NCBI GenBank assembly: GCA_003225295.1
Contig: QHYZ01000047.1
Span: forward strand, 1-64,000
DNA length: 64,000 bases
Reading direction: 5' to 3'
From: Acidobacteriota bacterium
Lineage (GTDB): Bacteria; Acidobacteriota; Terriglobia; Acidiferrales; UBA7541
Shown: positions 25,702-33,938 of the stretch, one piece after another
Layout: every line of letters starts with the position of its first letter
Position numbering within the stretch: position 1 is the stretch's first letter
Program-made: the position numbers and the translations under genes
The notes under the pieces: generated by a model
Told to the model about the DNA's origin: nothing
What the model saw: the letters and a program-made list of their open reading frames with translations, nothing else
The model's database searches: none

Positions 25702-28700
25702 CTAGAACTGGAAGCGTACCGACAGTTGTGCTTCACGCGGATCGCCCACGCCCTGCCGGATGAACCCGTCGAAATCAAACAATGGCGTGCCGCTGCCACT
25801 GATTGTGTTTATGTTGTTTTTGTTATTGAACAAGTTGAAGACCTCCACCTTGGGGATGATCTGGAACCGCTCTCCCAGGTGAAATGGTCTTGCCGCCCCG
25901 AAGTTAAACGCAAAGTAGCCGTTATCCTTGCGAAGGAAGTTCCTTCCGCAATCGACGTTCGTTCCGCCTGGGCCAAGGCCAACTTGCACGCGATGCGCAG
26001 CTTCTGTGTTACTACAAAGAGGCCCGGCACCAGTGGCATTGGGATTGGCGCTATAGGGCTGGGCCGAGTGCGCCTGCATTCGCACGTCAACAGCAACCTT
26101 CCAAGGCAATTCGGCGTGCGTGACGAGGTTGAATTTATGCTTTTCGTCGCGGTCGGAATAGGAATACTCCTTCGCAAGATTATAAATGTCATAGTAGTGA
26201 AAGCTGAAAGGATCTCTTTCGTTAGAATCATCGTCCAGATCTTCTGACCAGACGTAATTCGCATCCAGTTGGAATCGATTGTTAAAGCGCTTGCGCACCC
26301 CAATCGTTGCGCCGCGATAGAGTGACTTTGCGGAACTAACCGTGTCGGTGATCGCTCCCAAATTCGGGAATGGGGCGGGACCCGTGTAGGATGGTCCGCT
26401 ACCGAGATTCACATCGGCGGTGGTGACCAAATCCGCAGTGGAGCAGCAAACGTTGGGATTAGTAAACCGGGTCAGATGAACTCCCTTGGAGACTGTGAAG
26501 TCAACGTAGCCGGCCCAGCCCGACGCGATCTGCTGCTCGTAACCAACGTTTCCAGTATAAATTCGGGGGTTCGCATAGTTCTTGTCAAATACTTGCACCG
26601 CGGCAAATGGTGGCGGTGGTGAGCCTTTCGCCGGGGGGTTATTGATAGGTCCCGCATTTTGGCCGAACACCGGTTCCGGGCAGCATGGCCCGACAAACAA
26701 GCCCGCCGCGAACGACTGCTGTTGCACTCCGTTCGTCGTGATGGACCCGACCTGCGTAAGCATATTCTGCCTGGCGTTGTAGATCCCCCAGCTCGCACGC
26801 AGGGCGGACTTGCCATTACCGCGAATGTCCCAAGCGAAGCCGACCCGCGGCTGAAACATCTTGTTCTGGTTGTGCAATGTTCCATCGGAAGGAAACTTCG
26901 GGTCGCTCAAGTTCGGGCCGTACGCAGTCTGTGCAGGAGGAATAACCGGATTTGGAAAGCGTTGTGCCTCCCAACGCAGGCCCAGATTTACAGTTAGGTT
27001 GCGCGTAACCTTCCAAGTATCCTGTGCAAACAGCGCGAAATCTTCATTATTGATGGACGACGCCCCAGACTGGTCAAAGGTCTCTCCTTGGGTCGCAGGC
27101 CCATGTTGGAGGAACAGGAATAGCGGTGTCCCTGTAGACGTGGCCACTCCTCCGCAAGTGGTCACGGTAAATGTTCCGTCCGAGCACCCTTGCACGGCGG
27201 GCCCATCCGTCACGTAATGCATAAAGCCCACGGCGTTATCGAAAAAGTACAATCCTTTGAAAAACCCGCGAAACACCTGCGTGTTATTGCTGTGAATCCA
27301 CTCCCCACCGGCCTTTATGGTGTGTTTGCCATTTATGACGGTAAAGTTGTCCCTCACATCGGTCCGCCAAAAGATTTCGTCAATCGTAGGCTCGAGGAAG
27401 AAAGGCTGGCCGAACCGGAAAGCGAAGGCCGTTGGGCTGTTCGCCGAACCGATATTTGTGTCAGGCACTGCAGTTGCACCGACCGCGTTGCGCGGCCGGT
27501 TTTCGCGCGCGTAGGTGAAATGCGCCTCGTTGAGTCTGCTGCTGGAAATGGTGCTAAACCAGTTTGTATTGGCCGCCTGAATTTTTGACGGTCCTTCGAT
27601 GCCGTTCGCTGTCGTTCCATAGGCGGGAACGTCAAACGTCTGATTTGAGTTCTTTGAATAATCGTAGTTGTACGAACCAAAGATTTGGTTCTTGGAATTC
27701 AGGTTATAGTCGATCCTGCCAAACGCCGCACCATTGCGTATCGCATGATTTATCGGTGCGCCATCCTTCTCACTGAAAGTGCTCTGCATGAAGTTCACAA
27801 GCGCTACGCGCTGACAGTCCGGACTAGCCAGAATCTGGGCGTCAGTGGCGGGAGTGCCGTCGAACACGATATTTGACCCACATGGAGTGCCGATGGCCGC
27901 GCTGAGATTCTGGCGGGTGAGATTCTCGCGAATGCCCTCCGCTGCACCGAAGAAAAAGAGCTTGTCCTTGTAAATGGGCCCACCGAAGCTTCCGCCAAAT
28001 TGATTGCGGCGAAAATCCTGCAGCGGCTTCCCATCCGACGTGTTGGCGGATAAAGCTTCCGTGCGGAAGTACTCAAAAGCGCTGCCGTGGATATCGTTCG
28101 TTCCAGACTTGGTGATGACGTTGATAACCCCTCCGGCCGTGCGCCCGAATTCCGCATTGGCGCCGCTGGCCACTACCTGGAACTCCTTCACCGCGTCCAG
28201 CGTAATGTCGATCGCCGCGCGCTGCCCGCCCTCCTGCTCTCCGAAGAATCCGTTGTTGTAGTCGCCACCGTCCAAGCTCACGTTGTTAAAGATTCCACGC
28301 TGGCCATTGAAGGTGATCTCGTCGCCGTCGGGACCCTGGGTAATTGAGACGCCGGGGGTCAAAGTAAGCAGGTCTTCAAACTTGCGGCCGAGTACAGGCG
28401 TGGAGCTGACCGTAAGTTCATTCAGCGTCGAAGAGGATTCCGTCTTCGTGACTTCCACGATGGGCACGTCTGTGACGACGATCTGCTGTGAAACGGAAGA
28501 TACCTTCATCGTGACAGGCAGCGAGATGGTTTGCCCGACGGTGAGGTTCACATTTTCCTGAACGATGGTGGCGAACCCGGCTTTGCTGATGGTGAGGGTG
28601 TAGCGCCCCGGCGCAAGACTCAGGAAGGCAAAATGGCCGTCCGTGTTGGTGGTATCCGTCTGTGCGAAATTGGTCGCTAGATTCTTGGCTTCGACGGTTG

Positions 28701-28839
28701 CGCCCGCGACGCTCCCACCCTTCTCATCGAGAACATCTCCCTGCACCGTCCCGCTAGTGATCTGCGACTGCCCCCACCCGGATGAGGCAAGCACCAGCGC
28801 GAGTGTCAAGACAAAGAACGCACTCAACATTTTTCTCAT
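25702..28839 (-). CDS. Oar-like TonB-dependent receptor
   Basis: A 1045-residue outer-membrane protein of the acidobacterial type: signal peptide (1-23), a carboxypeptidase-regulatory-like domain (about 28-115; GTVQGDVLDEKGGSVAGATV, GHFAFLSLAPGRYTLTI), a plug (about 130-270; FNGQRGIFNNVSLDGGDYNN, GRTAGGVINVITKSG) and a long beta-barrel ending in LSVRFQF with a terminal Phe. Such receptors take up large polymers or carry surface proteins. No TonB box could be fixed. A clear terminator follows; no substrate-specific genes adjoin. Confidence 0.95.
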   Translation of the reverse strand: MRKMLSAFFVLTLALVLASSGWGQSQITSGTVQGDVLDEKGGSVAGATVEAKNLATNFAQTDTTNTDGHFAFLSLAPGRYTLTISKAGFATIVQENVNLTVGQTISLPVTMKVSSVSQQIVVTDVPIVEVTKTESSSTLNELTVSSTPVLGRKFEDLLTLTPGVSITQGPDGDEITFNGQRGIFNNVSLDGGDYNNGFFGEQEGGQRAAIDITLDAVKEFQVVASGANAEFGRTAGGVINVITKSGTNDIHGSAFEYFRTEALSANTSDGKPLQDFRRNQFGGSFGGPIYKDKLFFFGAAEGIRENLTRQNLSAAIGTPCGSNIVFDGTPATDAQILASPDCQRVALVNFMQSTFSEKDGAPINHAIRNGAAFGRIDYNLNSKNQIFGSYNYDYSKNSNQTFDVPAYGTTANGIEGPSKIQAANTNWFSTISSSRLNEAHFTYARENRPRNAVGATAVPDTNIGSANSPTAFAFRFGQPFFLEPTIDEIFWRTDVRDNFTVINGKHTIKAGGEWIHSNNTQVFRGFFKGLYFFDNAVGFMHYVTDGPAVQGCSDGTFTVTTCGGVATSTGTPLFLFLQHGPATQGETFDQSGASSINNEDFALFAQDTWKVTRNLTVNLGLRWEAQRFPNPVIPPAQTAYGPNLSDPKFPSDGTLHNQNKMFQPRVGFAWDIRGNGKSALRASWGIYNARQNMLTQVGSITTNGVQQQSFAAGLFVGPCCPEPVFGQNAGPINNPPAKGSPPPPFAAVQVFDKNYANPRIYTGNVGYEQQIASGWAGYVDFTVSKGVHLTRFTNPNVCCSTADLVTTADVNLGSGPSYTGPAPFPNLGAITDTVSSAKSLYRGATIGVRKRFNNRFQLDANYVWSEDLDDDSNERDPFSFHYYDIYNLAKEYSYSDRDEKHKFNLVTHAELPWKVAVDVRMQAHSAQPYSANPNATGAGPLCSNTEAAHRVQVGLGPGGTNVDCGRNFLRKDNGYFAFNFGAARPFHLGERFQIIPKVEVFNLFNNKNNINTISGSGTPLFDFDGFIRQGVGDPREAQLSVRFQF

Positions 28840-29066
28840 TTTCTCTCCCCCCAGACATCACAACCCCGATTCGCACGAGCCATGGAGTTCCTCAAAAGGT
28901 TGAGGCGGCTCGCAAAAACACATGCTGCGAGGAAGTTTATGCCGGGACGGTGCTAAAGCACAAGAGTCGTGCCTGTGGAAACCTTCAGCGCTTCCAACTA
29001 AGTTTTGGATGCAGTTAATCGTTTTACGGAAATGGACGCTGGGATGCCGGAGGATGGCGAGGTGCG

Positions 29067-30284
29067 ATGTCAGTTATAATCGCGGCCGTGGAAACCATTC
29101 TCGATTCGATTCGCGTCGTGGAAATGACGGAGGCGCTCGCCGGACCGTATTGCGCCATGCTGCTCGGAGATTTTGGCGCGGAGGTGATCAAGGTGGAGCG
29201 GCCGGGAACCGGCGACCAGTCGCGCGGATGGGGTCCGCCGTTTGTGGGCAGCGAATCCGCTTACTATCTCGCGGCGAATCGCAACAAACGATCGATTACT
29301 CTCAACTACGATCATCCGCGCGGCGCGGAAGCCTTGCAGAAACTCCTCGCAAGCGCCGACGTTTTCATTGTCAACCAGCCGTCACTGGCATCGCTTCAAA
29401 AACGCGGCATCGATCCGGATTCGCTGTGCGCGAAATATCCGCGGCTCATCTATTGCAGCATCACCGGGTACGGATTCACTGGCCCGAAAGCGGGCATGCC
29501 CGGCTACGACATTCTCGCGCAAGCGGAAGCTGGCGTGATGAGCTTCACCGGTGAGCCAGGAGGCGGGCCGATGCGTTATCCGATCGCGATTGCGGATATG
29601 ACTTGCGGGATGTATGCGGCTATGGGGATTCTCGCAGCGCTTTTTTCGAGGGAAAGAAGCGGGCGCGGGCAGTTCATCGACATGGCGCTTTTCGATTCGC
29701 AACTGACGTGGCTGGCCAACGCGGGGAGCAGTTATCTGAACGCCAGTGTGTCTCCCGAGCGCTGGGGAAACGCCCACCCGAATATCGTGCCCTATGAGGC
29801 GTATCGCGGGGGCGACCACAAGTATTTTGTGGTCGGAGTGGGGACTGAGGCACTGTGGAAGAGATTCGCGCAAGTGTTGAACATTCAAGACGGCATTGGA
29901 AGGGATGAACGATTCGCCACCAATGCGCTGAGAATCAAACACCGGGCAATCCTCGTGCCGTTGCTGCAAAACGTTATTCAGCAAAAGCCAGCCGCAGCGT
30001 GGCTGGATAAGTTCGGGGAAGCGGACATTCCCGCCGCGCCGATCAACACGGTTGCGGAAGCGGTTGAGGATGTACAGACGCGCGCGCGGGGCTTGATCGT
30101 GCAACTCGAGCACCCTGCGATTGGCACGGCAAAGAGCATCGCAAATCCCATCCGGTTTTCAGACACCCCGGTGAGCTTCCGCTTGCCGCCGCCGTTACTC
30201 GGGGAGCACACCGCTGAAATCCTGCGGGGTCTCGGCTATTCGGCCGAGGATATGCAGACCATGGCGGTCGAGTCCGCGACCTGA
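29067..30284 (+). CDS. Class III CoA-transferase (CaiB/BaiF)
   Basis: A 405-residue family III CoA-transferase: MTEALAGPYCAMLLGDFGAE (near 20), VERPGTGDQSRGW, the catalytic Asp region IADMTCGMYAAMGILAALF (near 177) and PAAPINTVAEAVED (near 325). These enzymes move CoA between carboxylic acids. ATG at 29067 has GGAGG 11 bases upstream; a GTG seven codons later is possible. It stands alone between divergent and convergent neighbours, so the substrate cannot be guessed. Confidence 0.9.
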   Translation: MSVIIAAVETILDSIRVVEMTEALAGPYCAMLLGDFGAEVIKVERPGTGDQSRGWGPPFVGSESAYYLAANRNKRSITLNYDHPRGAEALQKLLASADVFIVNQPSLASLQKRGIDPDSLCAKYPRLIYCSITGYGFTGPKAGMPGYDILAQAEAGVMSFTGEPGGGPMRYPIAIADMTCGMYAAMGILAALFSRERSGRGQFIDMALFDSQLTWLANAGSSYLNASVSPERWGNAHPNIVPYEAYRGGDHKYFVVGVGTEALWKRFAQVLNIQDGIGRDERFATNALRIKHRAILVPLLQNVIQQKPAAAWLDKFGEADIPAAPINTVAEAVEDVQTRARGLIVQLEHPAIGTAKSIANPIRFSDTPVSFRLPPPLLGEHTAEILRGLGYSAEDMQTMAVESAT

Positions 30285-30402
30285 GGCCAACGCCTGAGGT
30301 GACGCCGTTTATTCAGGAGCAATTTATTGCATAGGAGAAAGAAAGATCAACCGGAAATGAACCGAGAACAGAGATTCGTTCCGATTTGGTGCGCTGTGCA
30401 GG

Positions 30403-31860
30403 TTAGAACAGGGATGGCCGTCCGCCACCACCAAGCAACGATGGATTTACGTTCGCGATGGTGTGTGTGCCTTCATTTCCGCCCCAGGAGAACAGCAGGA
30501 ACACCTGAGGGAAACCCCCGGCACGGAGGGTCAGGCCCGCGGAAAAGCTGTGGACCCAGGGATTAGAACCGAGATCGCCGCGAATCAAGGCCACCTTGCC
30601 TTCGTCGGCCATGAACGCAACACCCAGGGGCAAATTCCAGACGGAATGCTCGAAGCTCTGACGGAGCAGCATGACATTGGGTGCACGAAAGCGGAGGTCT
30701 TGATAGCTGCCCAGCGAGGGATTGCTGTTGATATCTGCTCCACCAAGTGTTGGTTGAAAGTAGAACGGAACCAAGTTTCCTCCGGGAGTCATGGATGCGG
30801 CAAGGAAAAAGCGGAAGCCGATGGTGCCTTCGAAGTTCCGCGTCACATAGGCGCACGGATGTTCTTTGGCCTTATTCTTTTCCTCCTCCGTCATTTTTGA
30901 TTCGTCTCGGCCAGGGTCGTCGCATGCGTCGGGACCGTTGGGGTTATTGTCCCGGGGCAACAAGTAGGGCCGAATCGACTTGCTGTGGAGTACGTACTCC
31001 TGTAACAGATCGGCGGTCAATCGTTGGAAAGAGAATGTTGAATTTCCTGGCGTGAAGAATTGCTGATAAGCAAGGCTGTAGTTCAGGCGGAATACATCAT
31101 CGAAGTACGCCGGCCGAATCCGCAGGCCCTCCCCGAGTTGCAGCGTTCCGGGCTGGCTGGTCAAGCCCGGAGCCGTGGCTTCCGTGTAAAGCATTCCAAT
31201 CGAAGGGCTTGGCTGGCCGGTGCTTGGACGAATGTTGACAAAGCGGCCGTTGATTTCGCCATAAAGGCTGGCATTCAGCCGTGCATTGAACGGCTTCACC
31301 GCGCTTCCACCCACAATCGTCTGTGTCATACCGTAGAAGGTGCGACCCGCTAGTGTCGTAGCCGGACCCAAGCCGAAGTATAGGAGCTTGTTGAGGGAGA
31401 TGGCCTGGGCATACAAATTGAAGACCGGGTGTTCCGGAAGCTCGCTGAGAACACGCGGCTTCTTCCTTCCTTTTGTCCCCAAGCCACCGCCGATCGGCTT
31501 CTCATAGGTATCAACAAACTTTAGGTAGAAGCCCGCGCGCCACGATCCGTTGATCGACGCGACGGCGTCCGAGTTCCAGGTAACACGCCAGTTTTCCGTG
31601 GTCTTGTGACCCAGGTAGGCGAGACCCGCACCAAAGCCGTTCTGTGGAGCGAAGCTGGCGACGGCGATATGCACGGGCTGTCCGGTGAAGAGTTCCTCGG
31701 CACACGGAGCAATTTTGAAAGCCCCGCAACTCTCTTTCAGCCTGTCGACTTCGCCGGAAGGGTCAATCTTGGGCGGGGCGGGAGGCCGCTGAGGGAGATT
31801 CTCCTGAGCTCGAGCTGATCCGGCTGCCAACAAAAGAACGGTCAACACTATGCGACGCAC
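30403..31860 (-). CDS. Outer-membrane beta-barrel protein
   Basis: A 485-residue protein with a signal peptide (RRIVLTVLLLAAGSARAQ), a short Pro-rich segment, then a barrel of alternating strands resembling the surface-antigen/BamA C-terminal barrel (GFGAGLAYLGHKTTENWRVT, RLNASLYGEINGRFVN, GTIGFRFFLAASMTPGGN). It ends in a terminal Phe (GGGRPSLF). No POTRA domain was seen. It follows the basic-tailed gene by ten bases and should be in the same transcript as the phosphoesterase. Confidence 0.75.
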   Translation of the reverse strand: MRRIVLTVLLLAAGSARAQENLPQRPPAPPKIDPSGEVDRLKESCGAFKIAPCAEELFTGQPVHIAVASFAPQNGFGAGLAYLGHKTTENWRVTWNSDAVASINGSWRAGFYLKFVDTYEKPIGGGLGTKGRKKPRVLSELPEHPVFNLYAQAISLNKLLYFGLGPATTLAGRTFYGMTQTIVGGSAVKPFNARLNASLYGEINGRFVNIRPSTGQPSPSIGMLYTEATAPGLTSQPGTLQLGEGLRIRPAYFDDVFRLNYSLAYQQFFTPGNSTFSFQRLTADLLQEYVLHSKSIRPYLLPRDNNPNGPDACDDPGRDESKMTEEEKNKAKEHPCAYVTRNFEGTIGFRFFLAASMTPGGNLVPFYFQPTLGGADINSNPSLGSYQDLRFRAPNVMLLRQSFEHSVWNLPLGVAFMADEGKVALIRGDLGSNPWVHSFSAGLTLRAGGFPQVFLLFSWGGNEGTHTIANVNPSLLGGGGRPSLF

Positions 31861-31870
31861 AAAGCCTCCT

Positions 31871-32218
31871 TCACCGACTTTTCCGCTTACCCCGCCTACT
31901 CTTTGTCTTACCCTTGCCCTTGCTCTTCGCGGCTTTCGCGCGTTTCCTGGTTTTCCTGGGCGGAGCGACTCTTCGTGGCTTTTCAGCGCCCTGTGGATGC
32001 AAGAGGGCCGTCATCTTTTTCAAGTATTCGCTGGCCTGAAGCTCGGTTTTGATCTTGGTGATGTCAGTAAGTTCTTGTCCGGGCTTCAAGAGTAACTTCT
32101 CGATTTCGTGGAAATGCTTGATTTGATGTTCGATCAGGCTGGAGATGAATCGGCCATGATCGTAGGCGCTCTTTGGCGTTTTGGGGACCTTGGCAACCAA
32201 CTTATATTTTTTTTCCAT
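31871..32218 (-). CDS. Unknown protein with histone-like basic tail
   Basis: A 115-residue protein: residues 1-75 are helical (GRFISSLIEHQIKHFHEIEK, LKPGQELTDITKIKTELQAS) and the last 35 or so are Lys/Arg/Pro-rich (RRVAPPRKTRKRAKAAKSKG), like histone H1-type tails. It may bind nucleic acid or phosphate-rich surface. No signal peptide. ATG 32218 follows GAGGAAA. It is sandwiched between the phosphoesterase and the outer-membrane protein, each within about ten bases. I do not recognise the family. Confidence 0.6.
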   Translation of the reverse strand: MEKKYKLVAKVPKTPKSAYDHGRFISSLIEHQIKHFHEIEKLLLKPGQELTDITKIKTELQASEYLKKMTALLHPQGAEKPRRVAPPRKTRKRAKAAKSKGKGKTKSRRGKRKSR

Positions 32219-32226
32219 ATTTTTCC

Positions 32227-33450
32227 TCACACGTCAAAAACCCAGCAATCATCATCCGGCCGCAAGATGTCGGTCAGTGGCGCGAGAAAATTGTTGGAAT
32301 TCTTCTCGCGGGACGTGCGCTGATCGTAATTCTTCAAGAAGAAGTTCGTGACCGTGCCGGGAATGCAAGCGTGTTCGAAAATGCGACCGTTCGGATCTTC
32401 CGTACCCGGCACCACGGTGCCCCGGGGAATATAGGGCGAGACAAGAATGGCCGGCACGCGCACGCCAAGACGGTCAAAGTTGAACGGCGCTGCTGTTCCC
32501 GTTTTATCTGCCGGGGCACTCTTACCGTCCGCTTCACAAGCCGGGGGCACGACGTGGTCGTAGATTCCGCCGTGCTCGTCATAGACGACCAGCATCGCGG
32601 TCGTTTCCCAAAGCTCTTGTTTTGTGCGGATGGCGTTGTAAGTGTTGGCGATGAATCTTTCGCCCTCTTGCACGTTGTGATCGGGGTGCTGGTCTGAAGC
32701 AAGAATCTGGCCGCCGCCCGGCCCCGGATGATCGTTGTAACATGGCTCGATAAAGCTGTATTCGGGGAGAGTGTTGCCCTTGCAATCGCCGATGAATTGG
32801 CTGTAGCTGCCAAAGATCCGCGGCTGGTTTTTCAGGAGGTTCACAATCTCCATCGTCGAGCTCTGCTGGTCGTAGTAGTAAATCTTGGCCGTGTGGCCAG
32901 CCTGCACCATGCGCTCGTAAATACTCTGAATCGGGTCCTGAATGTAGAACAGGTTCATATCCACGTTGCCGAAGGAAGTGCCGTAATGCGCGAACGCACG
33001 ATTGCAGATGGTCGGTCCGGGTATCGAGGAAAACCAGCCGTTGAAGACGGCATACTCCGTCGCGAGCCTAGTGAGCACCGGCAGCCTCTCCGGAGGAAAA
33101 TACGACATGATGGCGTGGGAAGCATTGATGCCGGTGCCCTGCGTGGCGTAGCTCTTGATGAACCCCTGCATATTTGCGACGCGGCCGGGCCTCGGAGGCG
33201 TGCCGCCGAATATCTGGAGGTCGACGCCGGGAAAGTGGTGATCGGGGTCATGATCCAGCTGGCCCTGAAATTTCGCATTCGGCTGCACGGGAACCATGGT
33301 GCCGTTCATGTCGGGATTGGATTCATTGCCCGTCAAGCCATTGATTTTCGGATATTTCTTCATCAAGCCGCCCAGCATGTGGTCGAAGGAGCGGTTCTCC
33401 ATCATGAGGACGACGATGTGTTTGAGGTTATCTAGTCCGGCTGGTGGCAT
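32227..33450 (-). CDS. Phospholipase C/acid phosphatase-family phosphoesterase
   Basis: About 407 residues of the phosphoesterase family that includes bacterial phospholipase C and AcpA: IVVLMMENRSFDHMLGGL near residue 12 (metal-binding Glu-Asn), DHDPDH, PTICNRAFAHYGTSFG, and VVYDEHGGIYDHVVPP near residue 275, with RVPAILVSPYIPRGTV after it. No signal peptide is visible, unusual for this normally exported family. The ATG at 33450 follows GGGGGTG; a TTG 12 bases upstream is in frame. First gene of a three-gene minus-strand unit. Confidence 0.85.
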   Translation of the reverse strand: MPPAGLDNLKHIVVLMMENRSFDHMLGGLMKKYPKINGLTGNESNPDMNGTMVPVQPNAKFQGQLDHDPDHHFPGVDLQIFGGTPPRPGRVANMQGFIKSYATQGTGINASHAIMSYFPPERLPVLTRLATEYAVFNGWFSSIPGPTICNRAFAHYGTSFGNVDMNLFYIQDPIQSIYERMVQAGHTAKIYYYDQQSSTMEIVNLLKNQPRIFGSYSQFIGDCKGNTLPEYSFIEPCYNDHPGPGGGQILASDQHPDHNVQEGERFIANTYNAIRTKQELWETTAMLVVYDEHGGIYDHVVPPACEADGKSAPADKTGTAAPFNFDRLGVRVPAILVSPYIPRGTVVPGTEDPNGRIFEHACIPGTVTNFFLKNYDQRTSREKNSNNFLAPLTDILRPDDDCWVFDV

Positions 33451-33938
33451 ATACACCCCCAATGGCGTTGCGGAAATGGGCTAGCTTTGTAAGATTGGTG
33501 AGGCTTAGGCGAAAATCGTATCACTCTGTTTGGTCATGTGTCTAGAAAACGCGGCCAAAGGGCCGTCTCGCCGGTGCAATGTTCGGGAAAAAGCCGCAGC
33601 GGTTCTGCCCGTGGCTTGCCTTCACCTCAAGAGCTGGATGTGGTCGCGCTTTGTGCCCTCGCGCTCAGGATCTCCACGGCGCGCTGAAGAAGGCTTTCGA
33701 ATTCGCACGGTTCGACGCGCATGCGCGAATCAATTTCTTCGGGAAGATCCCGCTGAGATGCAAAATTGTTTCCTGATGGCTTCGTTGTCTTGTCGCTCAA
33801 ATTCATGGATGCCTGACTCTCCGGGGAAGCGGTTCCCTCACAAGTGGTGATCTTGTGTGCGAAATCGTTTCACCAAGAATGACCGCCTCAACAGCCCTCG
33901 AGCAGTCCCACCCCGTTCCAGAGTTTCCCGCGCATCGA
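33451..33938. other. Intergenic stretch, nothing recognised
   Basis: About 490 bases between the phosphoesterase start and the CHAT gene end. Short frames occur on both strands but none has motifs or a plausible ribosome-binding site. It should contain the phosphoesterase promoter. Confidence 0.4.
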
